Made by a program: the position numbers and the translations under genes. From assembly GCF_965638725.1 (NCBI RefSeq), contig NC_134956.1, positions 20,581,047 through 20,645,046 of the forward strand: DNA of 64,000 bases. Direction: 5' to 3'. Shown here one piece after another: positions 37,443-50,225 of this stretch. This DNA is from Aptenodytes patagonicus (lineage: Eukaryota > Chordata > Aves > Sphenisciformes > Spheniscidae). Position 1 is the stretch's first letter. Each line of letters starts with the position of its first letter. A model generated the notes under the pieces. That model did no database searches, was not told where the DNA came from, and saw only the letters and a program-made list of their open reading frames with translations.

Positions 37443-40400
37443 CCAGGCACAAACAGACCGGTCACTCAGGACAGGTATAAAGCAGTGCGAGAAGGTGATT
37501 GGAAGGATGGACCAAAAAATCTCAACTTTCTATTGCACTCTTGGTTATGTGATCGTTTCAGACAATTTAATTCCTAAATTAATGACAGGACTAACAATTC
37601 TTGAGTAATCTGCCAGGTCCAGCAAAGTTAGGACATACCACGTGGACACAATCAAACCTGCACAGATGCACACAGTGTCTAATTCCTTGCAGCGCTGTTC
37701 CAAGGTGCAGAAGCACACAAAAAAGCGCTAAAACAATTTAAAACACAAAAGGATACACACCACAACTTTAACAGCCTTCCCCCTTCCAAGTGCATTACTC
37801 CCAGGACATTACAGTCCCTGTGCATTACTCATTATGATGGCACACAACACATTCTGGCCATTTTTTATTCCTCAGGTATTTTCCAGTCAGTCTAACAGAT
37901 AGACTGATCTGATGAGTTACCTGCTTCCAGTTGTTAGCAGCCTAGCAGAAATCAGCAGGAGAGTGAGCAACACATTATCCTATCACCACTATTGATCCAT
38001 CAGCTATCCTGAAAGCGTGAAAGGGAGAAGCAGCTGTGGAGGCATTAAGCTACTTGTCCATGACAGCCAATACTGAAAAGCAACGGCAGCTCGTCCCCGT
38101 GCTCTGCCTGGCACTCCCCGCTCTGGCTCTGATAGTCCTGAGAAACTTCGTCCTAAATCCACAGTACAAAGTATTGCCCTTGCTTTTTAGAATATCATCA
38201 CTGAAACAGATTCGCAGGCTCAGATGCTTTGACCTTGTCTGCTTTTACACTTCTACATTCAGATTTTAAAATTAATCATCTAATCCCAGGTAACTGCTTT
38301 TAAATTCAGCCGAATGGGACATGAATCTTGCTGAATGAGAAATGCAGGTCTCTATAGTGAAATAGATTAAGCACTGCTACACTCCCCATTTTGTTTCAAG
38401 ACTTCAGTTGCAATTGCCTGCTCTAATCTGAGATGGGAAGTCTCGCTATAGGGTAATTAAGCATGCAAGGAGCTCAGAAGAGCTGCCTGCCAGCACCTGG
38501 CAGTGGGATTCCCCTTCCAGAGGCACCTGCACTAAATGGTAATTCCTTCCCTCCATTTCCCACTTCACTCATCGACGCTTCTCCCAGCAGCTCAGAGGAA
38601 CAGATGGAGCAATCACCCTCCTCCTCTCCACAGTACCGACCCCTGCTGCTACCCAGCGCCTTATGCAGTTGTAATACACATAATTAGGCAAATCAATGGA
38701 CAATGCAGCGTATTAGAGGAGGAGGAGTTACATCAAGGCAAAACACGAATCCCAATTTATTTACTGCAGGAAATGGGATATTTCTGCATAATTGCCAAAA
38801 ATTGCGGACACGAGATGAAAAGTAATTACAGCCCTGGCAGGTAGGGTGCCGCAATCAGGTCACTACCTGGACTATTTGGAGTACAGCTGAGGGGAGTTCG
38901 TTCTCATCTTGATATGCAGTTGATTTATGCCTTAAACATCTCATTATCATTTATGAGTTATACTCCCAAATCTCTCACACATCCATAATTAGAGAGAACA
39001 ATGTTTACTGCCATTCACCCTACCACTGACTCCAGACCGAAAAGCACAACTGAAGGTTGCAAAATCCTTGTTGCAAGCAGCAGCCCTCCCTGCCCTTCAT
39101 GGAAAGCCACAGTTTGCATGGCAGAGGCCAAGCACACACAGCTGCTGTCTCCTGACAAAACCGGCTGCTGAACTTTCTCCTCCTGCTGCTCCCCAGGCAC
39201 AGCTTTGTTTAAGGTCAACGCCGGCTCCGTGCTCCCGGCCCAGCAGCTTCTCTCCTCTCCTCCTTCGCCCCTTGCAGCTCCCATACCACGAAAGGCAGGA
39301 GATGGTGCGGTCTCACCATATCCGAGTGGCAGAACAGAGGCGTGAGAAGTAAAATATATTGACATAAAGAGCAGGCATGCTGCGTACAAGTGCCCAGTGA
39401 ACAGGCGAGGCGACAAGGGGAGCGATGTAGAGAGATGGGACCTCCAAGAGCAGCTTAGCACACGAGAAGGGGGGTTCTGCACTGAGAGCGGGGTCATGCA
39501 CAGAGAAGAGTGGTGCAAGCCAAATCAGTGATGAGAATGAGAGAGGCTATTAAATTTCTGGGCTCTTCAAAGAAGGTGATGTGCCTGCCAAAAAGAAACA
39601 CCAGGGATCCGTTTCTGGTGCTGGAAACAGTCTCGCACACGCACGGTTGGTTTTATCCTTGTTTATTGACTCGAAGCAAGGCTATGCCCAGGGATCGCCC
39701 AAGAACAGGACCTTTCCAGAAGACAAGCACCAAAGAATTGTTCAAGTGGTGATGAGGCCCCACAGATCCCCCTGGGCAGAGGGCTAAAAGGTCCATTTTA
39801 CAGAGGTATCGATAGTGGAACAGAGAGCCAAGCCTTCAGGCACATCCTTTTATTTATTTATTATTATTTTTTAAAGAGGTTTCTGGCATCTAATTTTGGC
39901 CAGGTTTGTCTAATTTTCAGGGGTTTAGAGGAGCAGTGACTCTAGCTGGTGCGGGTTAAAATCGCAGCTCCCAAGGCCCCGACAGCCTTGAGTCACTCAG
40001 ATACTGATACAGAGACAGATATTTAAGACTACATCAGAAATTGTAGATTTTAGCCTCTTGCCCTTGATCAGCACAAGTCAGTAGCAGAGAAAGAAGTCTC
40101 CGCTACCAGATTTGAGCTTTATTCCTTTTTACTCTATTTCTGTGTTCCCTTTCCAAAGTCTGGACCTTCCTGAGTCAGGCCCAGCGCCTCGGTAAAACCA
40201 GGGAAAATGATTTGCAAAGTCATTCAGAACATCAACAGCGAAGAGAGGGACTGGCCAGTGAGCTCCTGGGGTTACTGGTTAGTAAGGTTACCACCTGGCT
40301 GACCTTGCTAGCTTATAAACCTGAAACTTTCTGTTCTTTTCCATGCTAATCACTAACCAGCACTAACCGACTAAAGGAAACTTCTCCCACAGAACTGACC

Positions 40401-41388
40401 GGCTGTTGGGTCAGAGCTGTCCTCCTTCATGGAGCTCTGCCAACATCTTAGTCCTCACCTAAGAGACACAGCTTTTGTTCTTGTCCTCGAGCATGCGCCA
40501 ACTGTGCTGAATTGCATTGCGGCTTTTGAATATGAGAAAACTTTTTAACGAAATGCAAACCGACATTACCAAATGCATTTCAGAGACAATCTAAGACAGG
40601 TCTCCAAATGCAGCATTTGTGGAAGTGGTACTGTCACTTCTCCAAAACCTAAGAATATAAAAACAGAATGATTTATGGGTACCACAATACTACAAACCCA
40701 AATTTGCGTCAATGCAAAATCATGCCTCACAGATGCCCACATAACCACAGGCTGCAGCCCACTTACCACTAAAAAAAGAGATAAATAGATCCAGGACAGG
40801 CTCAGAACATACTTTAAATTAGTGACTTGCTAAGACAACTGACACTAATGCCATTTGTTTGTATGCTGTAACAGTGTAAATATCATCCACTGCTGAAATA
40901 TTTAAGAAAATAAGTTTGCAAGTTCCCATTAGACATTTCCCTGGGTGCTGCACCCTGCTCACTGTAGAGACCCCTGGGGTGGGGGGACCGTATTTGCTCC
41001 GTGTGTAAATGTCCAAGTATGACTATAGCAATTCCATATTATTTTGTTCTCCCAGCTTATCTTCTCACAGCTCTGGAGTGTCTTCTTCCTTATCTTGGAG
41101 ACAAATGGCCTCCACAGAGAGCTCTGAACAGCAGAGCTATTTATCTGTTTGACATGTGTTTCCCTGTTTGTTTTCTCCAGCCTTGAGACAGTCGGCTCAG
41201 GCTTTGACAATATTCAGCTGTGTCAACGGCAGAGGGTTGCCTGGCCCCTTCACTCCAGTGCTGTGAATCAATTTCTTTGCCATATTTATAATTTACTGTA
41301 GTAAATCAAGTCTAATCGATGCTTTCTTTTGATATAGAGCAAACCCTTTACAAACTTTACAGAAAGCTGGCTGGAATTAAAAAAAGCT

Positions 41389-41408
41389 GGGGGGGGGGGG
41401 GGGGGGGG
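41389..41408. repeat. Poly-G tract (20 bases)
   Basis: Longest homopolymer G run in the window, preceded by AAAAAAGCTGG and followed by AGAAATC. Confidence 0.9.
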
Positions 41409-44370
41409 AGAAATCAATTATTTAATCAATTCAGCACTAATTTTCAGTTTGGGAAAAGAAATGAAAAGGTGGCAATGTTCTGTGGGTGGCAGTCCGCATC
41501 AAAAAAAAGGAGGGAAAAAAAAAGGTTTATCTGCTGATTGTTTCCAGTATTTCACTTGTTGCTTTTAACACCTTGTTCTTAAAGCACCACATGAACAAGT
41601 GTCTCCCTGTCTAACACAAGTGCATCCCCATTCTTTCAGAGCCAACTCCTGGACACAAGGGACTCCCTCCCTCTGCACGCACACATTGCGTTGCCCCCTC
41701 AGTCCCACCAAGCCGCGGAGCCAAGTCTTGAGAGCACTCGAGTTGCCTTCGTTCTCATTTACCAGGACTGTTACACTCGGGCAGCTCAAGACAGCAGGGC
41801 TGGCACACGTGCCACCAAGAGCACAAACAGGGCCTGCAGATCCCTCTCCTGCTATCCTCGGCAGGAGCAGCGCTCCAGGCAGCAGTAAGGATGGAGAACA
41901 GACTCCCCCGGGGCCTCAGGCAAGAATCCAGGCTGCTGCCATTCGCTTACCCAGGGAGATCAGCTTTCTGTAAGGACAGCTCACAAACACCTCTGCGAAG
42001 ATGTGGGGCTGGGAACGAGGCCTTGCCTTCACTTGGGTCTGGATAAGAATGGAGGTCGGTGCTGTCCCAATGAGAGTCTGCTGTGGCAGAGAGGTGTCAG
42101 GACATTAACTGGAGCCATCTTCCCACGGCCACCTTAATCGGCTTCGGGGGAGCTCTGCACCACTGCCACAACATAAGGTTGGGACAAAGATGCTCTATTT
42201 AAACAGCCGAGATCTCGAATATAAAGTTAACTGATTAACAAGAAGACATTAAACAAGTTCCATTTCCAACTCCATTTAATCTCTCCCCCAGAGCACTCCG
42301 TACACCTCAGACAACCTGCTTTCCCCTCCTCCAGCGAAACCCCACAGCTCTTCCCCTCTCAGGCTTAGCTCATATTCAAACTTATTTTCAGTAGGAATTT
42401 TGTCCAGACACTGCAATTCTGTTCCCTTCGGACTGATTACGATGATGAGCAACAAATGCCTTAAAACAAAGTATTGGCTGTGCTACAAATAAGCTTGGGT
42501 GGATGGGGTGGGGAGGGGCACTAGAAATAAGGAGAATTTTAAAACCAACAGAGCACACTACGTGTGCATTGAGTTCCTCCTGTATCAACAGACTTCCAGC
42601 CTGGAAAACCTGCGAAGAACAATTCCTATGGATTCATCCAATTCATTCTCTACATAAATTTGACTCCTTATTGGAGTTCACTCACTTCTTTCAGAACCCG
42701 CAGCAGCTTACAGGATTGAGGGGTTGAGGGTGGGATGGGGTTTTTTGTTTTTCCCAAGTGTTTGTGATTCATGGATTCAGCGAGCCTCAGTTTCAGCTAA
42801 ACAAGGTTACAGAGCTCCACTTTTCTTCTAAGTGTCTCTGTGTGTTCTTTTTAGAAAAGCAAGGCGTCTTTCATATAGACATTGCTCATCCTGAGCACTC
42901 TGGGTGTGCTGCATAATGCAGCCGCACGTGAAATTCTTAATCACCCAATATGGAAAAACTTCCCACCCCACCACGACAAAGATCACATAAAATTGCCATC
43001 AATCAATATATAAATCAAAATTCATTACCAGCTCCACAACCACTAAACACAGAGTTCTGCAAAAAGGCAATGATGAACATCAACATTGGAGAAAAAGGGG
43101 AAGAAAACTGGGAATGGGAGGGGGCCTCAGGGTACGACACACCACAGCATGTTTCCCCAGGTGCAGACGTGCGAGGGAATAGCAGGGCAGAAGCAGAAGG
43201 GAAGACAGCACGCTGCAGACCTGCAGAAGTGAGCAGGCACCAGTATGCTTTCGGAGGCAGAAACAGAGCTCAACTACGCAGGGTCTCAAAGGTGAGGACA
43301 TCAATGACATCTAAGCTATCTGGGAGTTAACATCTGTGTGCATGCCATGTTCTCATCTGGCATTTAGTGTGGCATCACATTGTATGGACACTGAAGATAT
43401 TTACACCCAAACTGGATTCACACAGACATGGAAAAGGCTCAAAAATGGCATAAATAAATTATGCTTTTAGGCACACAGAGGAAAGAACAAAAAGATTAAC
43501 CAAAGATGATGTCCTCACTCCAGAAGAGGCAGCCAGCCCCTGAACGTAAGCAGGTCTCTTGGAAAAAGAACAGTCTCCTCAGTCTGCCACAAAATGGGAG
43601 AATGGAGAAGGGAAAAAGAAGAAAAAAAAAAAAAAGAAAAGAGAGAGCTGAAGACATGGGATATTGCAAATACCTATCAATTTTCACAATGTGTGTTTCC
43701 TAACTCACAGTAATATAGCCTTCTCCAGCCCATGTTCAGTCGAAGGAAGTTTCAGAGTTCATACCTGTAATTTGGGGAGAGAGGGAGGAGGGTTACTTTT
43801 TTTTTTTCCCCTTTCTTAAATGCCTTTTTTTTCCCTTCTCTCAGACATATGCTGCATAATTGCAGCTCCAGTGTAGATTTTATTGCTAGCATTTAGAAGA
43901 GTAAGTGCTCACTGACATGCAAGATGGGAAAGGTTCCTCCCCTTGGGAACAGAACACACAGACTGATTAAGCGACCGGTAGGTGTTTAAGAACATAAAAA
44001 ATATTGGCAGATCAGGGCTGCAGTTCTTACTGAACAGGAGTCAGCACAGGAACAGAGCTAGCCTGCTGGTTTCCAGCAGGGTGTAGCATTGGTGAAGAAT
44101 AAGTCTTTAAGCTTAGGATTTTTATACATTTTTTAATAGAAAAAGGTTGAAAAGTAATCACGGCTTGCTCCTCCAGAGGCATGAATCAGGTGCTCCAGTT
44201 TTGTCAGACTGCTGAACCAAACCTGGTGGTCCATGTCCCATCCTGCCTCCCTCCCAAATCCTTTTGAGGAGACTGAATAGCAGCGTATAATTTGCAGTAG
44301 CCGCCTGATTTCAAGAACCTATCTACAGTTAACAGAAGTTAGCACAAAATACATTGACTGATTGGATTAT

Positions 44371-44515
44371 TTTAATGTTATAAAGACAAAAAGGAGCAAA
44401 TGAGCTGGCCAAAGCTACGTGACAGACTAGTAACAAAGCCAGGTCTAGACAGCACAGGTTTGCTTTCAGTCCTATACTCAGGAGCACTGTACCATGTTGT
44501 TTCTTCATTTTGGTT
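44371..44515 (-). mobile_element. Probable ancient MIR-like SINE remnant
   Basis: The plus strand resembles the reverse complement of a MIR SINE core: CTGGCCAAAGCTACGTGACAG, then CTAGTAACAAAGCCAGG, ending in GCACTGTACCATGTTG. The order of blocks is right but divergence is high. A 3' end of an ancient CR1/L3-type LINE is the alternative. Confidence 0.4.
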
Positions 44516-44696
44516 AACATTACTGTGGCGATATTAAGAGCATTTGCAGAAAGAAATAAGAAATAATTAGGATTTCTGTTCTTTAAAAAGCAACAGTAGT
44601 GTCCACATGTGGAAACATTTCAAAAACAGCACAAAATAATAAATACATGACAAAACTGTTGAAATAACTTACGTAAGAACTGCAGAAATATAAGTT

Positions 44697-44740
44697 ATAA
44701 CCCTTCTATCTGGTAGAAATAAGCCATAACCCTTCTATCT
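44697..44740. repeat. 15-bp direct repeat near the SHQ1 3' end
   Basis: ATAACCCTTCTATCT occurs at 44,697-44,711 and 44,726-44,740 (period 29), just beyond the candidate poly(A) signal. Confidence 0.85.
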
Positions 44741-45319
44741 TGCACTGATGATAAAGAAATTTCCTTTATTTTGTACAAAAAATAGAAAATATTTATATAT
44801 TTAGAAATAATTTGTCAGCACTATTTAGACTTTTAAAGTTATAACCATTATTTTTGAAGTGGTTAGCTATAAGGCATTTTAAAATTTAAAAAAATGCAGC
44901 AAAATGTCAAAAACAAGTTTATACAAACATAATGAGGATATTTTTCAAGTAAATCCCAACAGCTAAAGATAACTAAAATGCTACAGCTCATTTCAGTTGT
45001 ATTTGATTAGGACATCATTCTACTACCGAATAAGCTTAATGAAAACTGTTTCTAGAAGTTTTCTGAAATTACACATTCCCACATGTAGAGATCAAATCTG
45101 AGACTCTGTTGAATCAGAGAAGAAAAATAAAAAACTATGAGCGTATCTATCATACAGTCATATCAATTCTTTTCAAAGCAGTCTTGTCCTCCAAACTGTC
45201 AACACAACAAAGAAGAAAAATATCAACTTCTTTCTGCAGCTCAGGATAGCCTTGGGAACACCTCATTATAGCAATGAGCTGTGCTGCCAGTGGGTCACAC
45301 CGTGTTCTAACATGGTCCT
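44740..45319 (-). other. SHQ1: SHQ1 3' untranslated region (inferred)
   Basis: AT-rich sequence follows the SHQ1 stop codon on the minus strand and continues to the first AATAAA signal (plus-strand 44,765-44,770). It has no open frame of note. A 15-bp direct repeat (44,697-44,711 and 44,726-44,740) lies at the inferred cleavage end. The 3' end is inferred from the hexamer alone. Confidence 0.5.
44765..44770 (-). terminator. SHQ1: Candidate polyadenylation signal AATAAA for SHQ1
   Basis: Plus-strand TTTATT reads AATAAA on the SHQ1 strand, about 550 bases after the stop codon. It is the first canonical hexamer I found downstream. Cleavage would be expected 10-30 bases further on, near 44,740. 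Non-canonical signals closer to the stop cannot be excluded. Confidence 0.45.
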
Positions 45320-45965
45320 TTAGAATTCATCTTCATTTGTGCTGCAAAGAAAAAGCAATGGGTTTGTCTTTGAAGACACCTCCAAGAAGTTTCCCTTCCC
45401 AGTAGTATCTTTTGAAAATCTGTCAGGTTCAGATACACGGTTTTCTTCTTGTTTCTGTAATACGCAGCTTGCAGTAGCCAATCCTTCAGGCTGTTCTGAA
45501 AGTCTAATTGCAGTGTGCATTTGCTTTTCTAATTCTTCTACCAGTTTTCCAGGAACAGATGTAGATGGCAAAGAAACCGTTGATTTTTCATCACTAACCT
45601 CAAACGACGAAGTGTTTGTGCCCTGCCTTAATCCATTACAGTCAATAAGTGGAGCTGTCTTCTCCTCTTGAAGCGTGCCTTGTAAAGAATTTATTTTCCC
45701 ATCTTCACTGGTTGAGGACTCTCGCTCATCTGAATCAGAGCCTTCTGTCTCAGATGAAGTACTGCTTGATTCTTCAGAGTCACTTGTCTCCGACTCAGAG
45801 GAAGGCAGCTGTTGCTTGGAAACTGTGCCAGCAGCTTTTAACATGCTCTCTTCCTCTTGTACCAGCACTGCTGCTGCTTCCAGCTCTTCTAGTTCAAATC
45901 CTATGTGGGACTTAGCAAGTGTGGTTTTCCGCAAGGATTCAGAGAGCGCAGCCAACTTTTTTGAC
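45320..45965 (-). CDS. SHQ1: SHQ1 terminal coding exon (C-terminal part of H/ACA RNP assembly chaperone)
   Basis: SHQ1 binds dyskerin before H/ACA RNAs load, chaperoning assembly of box H/ACA snoRNPs and telomerase RNP in the nucleus. This exon gives about 215 residues ending at TAA (45,320-45,322). Its first about 50 residues (SKKLAAL, then EELEAAA, LVQEEE, LKAA, KQQ) match, in order, the human SHQ1 C-terminus as I recall it: the last helices of the SHQ1-specific domain. A low-complexity Ser/Glu/Asp tract follows at 45,698-45,802, rich in acidic S-x-x-E/D sites of the kind CK2 phosphorylates, then a disordered tail. The exon starts at G45,965, right after an AG acceptor; this base completes the preceding lysine codon and keeps the human frame. 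No ATG is expected because this is an internal-to-terminal exon. The tail seems somewhat longer than the human one. The N-terminal CS domain and most of the SHQ1 domain lie outside the window. Identity is confident; the exact tail length depends on no further splicing. Confidence 0.93.
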
Positions 45966-45985
45966 CTTTAACAAAGAACAAGATA
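45966..45985 (-). other. SHQ1: 3' splice acceptor of the SHQ1 terminal exon
   Basis: On the minus strand a T-rich tract (cttgttctttgttaaag) ends in AG directly before the exon base at 45,965. Splicing here joins in frame to the SKKLAAL motif of SHQ1. The pyrimidine tract is interrupted near the AG, so the site is moderate rather than strong. Confidence 0.8.
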
Positions 45986-48900
45986 TATCGTTTAACTTTA
46001 CAAACAGAACTTTCCCATTTAATAATGAGAACACAAATCTTAAACATTTCTACTATTTGCTTAGTTTGCAAACAACTTTCTTCTTCAATTATGATTGTAA
46101 AAGTAGATGCTATAGGGAAAAAAATATCAAAAGTATTCATAATTACTATTATTTTGGATAACTTTTCCCACAAGGCTAGACAATATCCCACTGAAAGTCT
46201 TCAGTGACATTTTCAGAAAAGATACTGCTTCTTTGATGTTTCAGCAGTGCACAGTAAGGGAAAGCATGGATTTCAGAACAACCCTCTTCAGGATCACTGT
46301 CTTTAGCAGTGAACTCTGCAGTATGTGGCTTGCTGGATTAAGTTCATGTGCAGGAAAATCATTTTGTTTTACTACCCTTCCAGATATGTCTGTTAAATGC
46401 AGATGAACCGATAGAGCATAGCTGATCAGGTCCATCTCAGTGATATATTATCCTCCTTTCACAGCTATCTTGGTGCACCCATGATAGCAGGAGATGTTCG
46501 ATACACTGTCCGTAGATGTGCTTTACCTTTAATTCGTAACTCAGCTGAAATATAATTCAACAAAAATATCAGGACCATTTAGATAAACACCTCTAATAAA
46601 GCAGGCACGCTACGTCAGCTTCAAATCTTTGGTACAGCCACCATTTCCTCAAGTATTTTGAAGTCAGCACATGCTTTACCAGAAAAGTGCATTGTGGATT
46701 TATAAACAGAGGGAAGAAAAAGTAAGAGGGTGCCTTGAAATGGAGGGGCAGGGGGCAGAGGAGAAAACGGGTATAAAATAACAAACATACATCCTGTTTC
46801 TTGTTGTAGAGTTTTGCCTCAGACTATCAATCAACTTTTCACCACTTCCTGCAACAGCAGGTCTACTATAAATCCTGCAGTAACTGACTGGGTTTCATTT
46901 CCTCTGCCAAACCTGCTAACCTGCAAGGCATGACACACTGACACTGGAGCAAGTAGCTGATAATGTAATACATGACTCCTGCGAGGCAAAAGTTAAAGTG
47001 CTTGTTCTCTCAGTTGAATGATTTTAAAGATCTTTATATTCTATTTCCCAGGGGGCATAATTACTCAGTATAACATAGACGCTTCAATTTTTTTTGTTCC
47101 TAAAGGAATTGTATTTAAAAGTGGGGGAAGGGAAATTCAATGCAGCTTCTTACACGTTTTACAGAGAGAGTGCAACATTTAAAAGCTGAACTTGGAATAA
47201 AACATATTAAACTTCCTTAGTTCAATCCATAGACCAGAAAATGAAGAAATAAGTGTTTCCTAGAAGTAACTGAAGCAACAGAGAACAATTTATATTTCTA
47301 GGATTTTTAAATCTAAAGCTAAGAATTAAATCACAACGTTATCCTAGCGGCCTCCAATATAAACACGAGTACCAAATTTTAAAAAGCTGCTTACTTAACA
47401 CTATTCTAATTTGTTCTTTTTGGTGACATATTTCCATTTTATTTTTGTCAAGAACTTGCATTTTTCTTGAAAAGTTATGGAGGATTTGAGAAATTGCCAA
47501 CCTAACTGGGAACAAAGAAAGCATTGTCCCTGCTCCATAGGTAAAAAGAAAGAAAGAGAAGCCAAGTGATACATAGAATGGTTCATGAAGCCTTGCAGGT
47601 AGGCGGTAACAGATTAACTGGCTTGCAGGGGAATCTGTTTCCCGAACACATTGGTGAGAAGCTGGTTTATACCCCGAGTCACAAGAGTTTATATCCCTTT
47701 CAGAAAGCGTTTTGCTTTGCTTTTGAAACAGTCTCTTTCCTTCCTTCTAACTATACACATGTATGTGTGTGCATGTGCCCCCTTCCCCTGTAAGAGTTGT
47801 TAATAATATGAAGGTACAATCCTTTTTCCTGTCCTATTATTGCCTGACTGTCCACAAGAACACAACGAGCTCCAAAAGCTAGATGTGCATTGTGACAGAG
47901 AACACTGTTTTGTACCCATTTTATATGTAGTTCCTTTTAATTTCATTGACAGCCATGAGCAACTAACTGTAGGCACAACGATTTCCTCTGGTGATACATC
48001 TTCAGCTCCAGCTACCTCAGTCTCACCTGCCTGTTTTACTATTGCCATTACAGATAAAAAAATCATTTTTTAAAGTCCTGTTTGTCCTCACATCTCTTCT
48101 ATCGTCTCTGTCACTTTGTTTCCCAATCCTATATGTATTTTTTGCCTTCTTCCTATTTCTGCTATTCTAATTTTTCATGCATATTTTTCTGCTAGATACT
48201 CTCAGTCCTTGAAATCACTCCCTTAAAATCCTCTCCTCCTCTTTTACTATTCTCTTATAATGCAGTTAACACCTTAGATACAGAAACATGTCACGTAACT
48301 AAATCAAGTATTAAGGAGATGTATGGCACCATGTACTTTGTGGCATTAAGAAATCCTTCATTGTGCTCCAGATTACTTAATGCCAAGCATTAAGGAAGAA
48401 AATACACAGTGATATACTAACACATTATGTTACTAAATTAGATGTGGTATTACTGACAGATAAAAGAATGGCCTCTCTAAAGCAGCAAGTGTTTGATCAC
48501 TCTATACACAAATGCATTTTTATCAATGAGTTCAAAGAGAATGAATGAAAAGGCTGGTGCCTGACAGCTACAGACACACACCTGTCCTACAGACAACTGT
48601 AAAACTGCAAAAGGCATTCTTAGACTGAAAATCTTGAGTTAATTCCTTCTGAGTGATCAAAATACACCACAACATAATGATAATAACTGATTTCGTAAAA
48701 CAACTGTGGCTTCAAGTGTCATGTTTAGTGCTTTTTCCCAAAAGCTTTGGTAGAACTACTGAGAGAGGACATGCTTTTTAGCTTTACAAAGGATTACAGA
48801 AAAAAAGCCATTGATTAAACAGCCTGCTCTTCCCTTCTAACAATAACAGCACAAATGGATACTCTGCTTGGATGAGTAAATGCCTGCAAAAGGCCAACAA

Positions 48901-50164
48901 TTTCATCTATCCTCTTAACTTCTACAACTGCTTTCCTTCAGCTCTCTCACGTAGTGGCCCCATGGAGCAGTGTGATTGCCAACTCCATGCGCAAGGACAC
49001 AGTCCATGAACTACCAACCAGCATGTTTCAGGAAAGGGGAAGGGGTGTGGACTTCACGCAGACCTGCACAACCTTCTTTCTCTCTGCACCATCAATGCCC
49101 CAAAGATCATGTTAGGCCAACCACAATAGGAATCTTCTAATAAATCATGAAAAAAACTAGAAGATTATTTTACTACTTTTTTCTCTCAGCCATATCAGAT
49201 ATTTGATTTAAACTGGATTTAAACAGCAAGAAAAAGTCTCTTTTCAGTTACTCAGATTTCTTAGTAGGCTAAAAGTTCCCTCCCAACTTTCGCTCTGGTC
49301 ATCAAGTCTCTTCCAGAACAAAAATGGACAGTCTACAGAGCTCGACATTTCAATATGAGAAACAAACTCAAACTGTCACGCTCTTGAAAAATTTATACAG
49401 AAAACTCCACTCCCCAACTTTCCAGTCTTCTACTAAAAGAAAAAAAAAAGAGCACCTGAAGAACAGCTTTTTTTTTTTTTTCCTTCTCCCCCTGTGCAAG
49501 GGACTCACAGAATTACAATTAGCTATCAGCCCATCTTGTTTAAGGCAATTATCTAATTTCAAGGAGAACTGAGTTTCAGGAGTGCATTTCACATCAGCCT
49601 TAAGAAAAGGTGGCAACACTCCCTGGACAAAAAACAAGGCAAACAGCATAAAAATCAGAGCATGGAAATGCTTTCAATGGGAGAGTGTGGGTGTCTGAGC
49701 TAATAACAATTTCCCTAGCTGAAAGATAAGCAACAATTCAGGAAACAAAAATGAGACACCAGAAATGAGATACCATGTATGAGAGACTTGTAGTAAACAG
49801 GTCCTGCTGTTTCCAAAACCTTTTGAGTAGTGTTTTAGAGATTAAAGAGCAAATACTTTAATTTTTCAAGTATGATTAATGGAATTGCATGATTACTTTA
49901 AGACATGCTCATTCAGTATGCACATTTGCGGTAATGATATCTTATTATTATGGTAATAGTGTTCTTACATAAACATGCATAATAGGCTTTAAAGGTGCTA
50001 CACATGATAATTATTAGTTATCAAGATGTCAGTTGCTTAAGGAAAATGTTTAATTACAGGTTAAACTGATCAGATGCATGTTTTGTTTAATGTATAGCTT
50101 TGAGGAACAGATAACAGGCATCTCGGGTCTTGTCCATGTAGTCTGGAATTAAAATTTCAAGACA

Positions 50165-50219
50165 GAACTACTGTAGTCTTCCCGGATTGATTATCCTTCC
50201 TGAACTACTGTAATCTTCC
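50165..50219. repeat. Short direct repeat at the CR1 5' junction
   Basis: An 18-base unit (gaactactgtagtcttcc) at 50,165-50,182 recurs with one mismatch at 50,202-50,219, ending exactly where CR1 homology starts. This suggests a small duplication or template switch when the 5' end of the CR1 was joined. Confidence 0.65.
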
Positions 50220-50225
50220 TGTAAA

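Larger units (their letters stand above)
36651..44370. other. Intergenic between the LTR and SHQ1
   Basis: No gene supported. Contains the palindromic repeat at 37,375-37,442, AT-rich blocks (36,660-36,900; 38,660-39,000), the 20-base G run and a weak MIR-like word CCATTTTACAGAGG near 39,793. The strand and position fit sequence downstream of the SHQ1 3' end. Confidence 0.6.
45966..50219 (-). other. SHQ1: SHQ1 last intron, part 1 (between terminal exon and CR1)
   Basis: AT-rich unique sequence with short chance frames only. I searched the minus strand for codons of the preceding SHQ1 exon (motifs such as WIQKV and DPAYILNDLY) and found none, so this is read as intron. Poly-T at 49,472-49,483 is the only simple repeat of note. 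Confidence 0.6.

Noticed and set aside
45649..45971. Plus-strand Ser-rich frames opposite SHQ1
   Set aside because: Shadow of the minus-strand serine/acidic coding tract; Ser/Glu codons read back as Ser/Phe/Leu runs.
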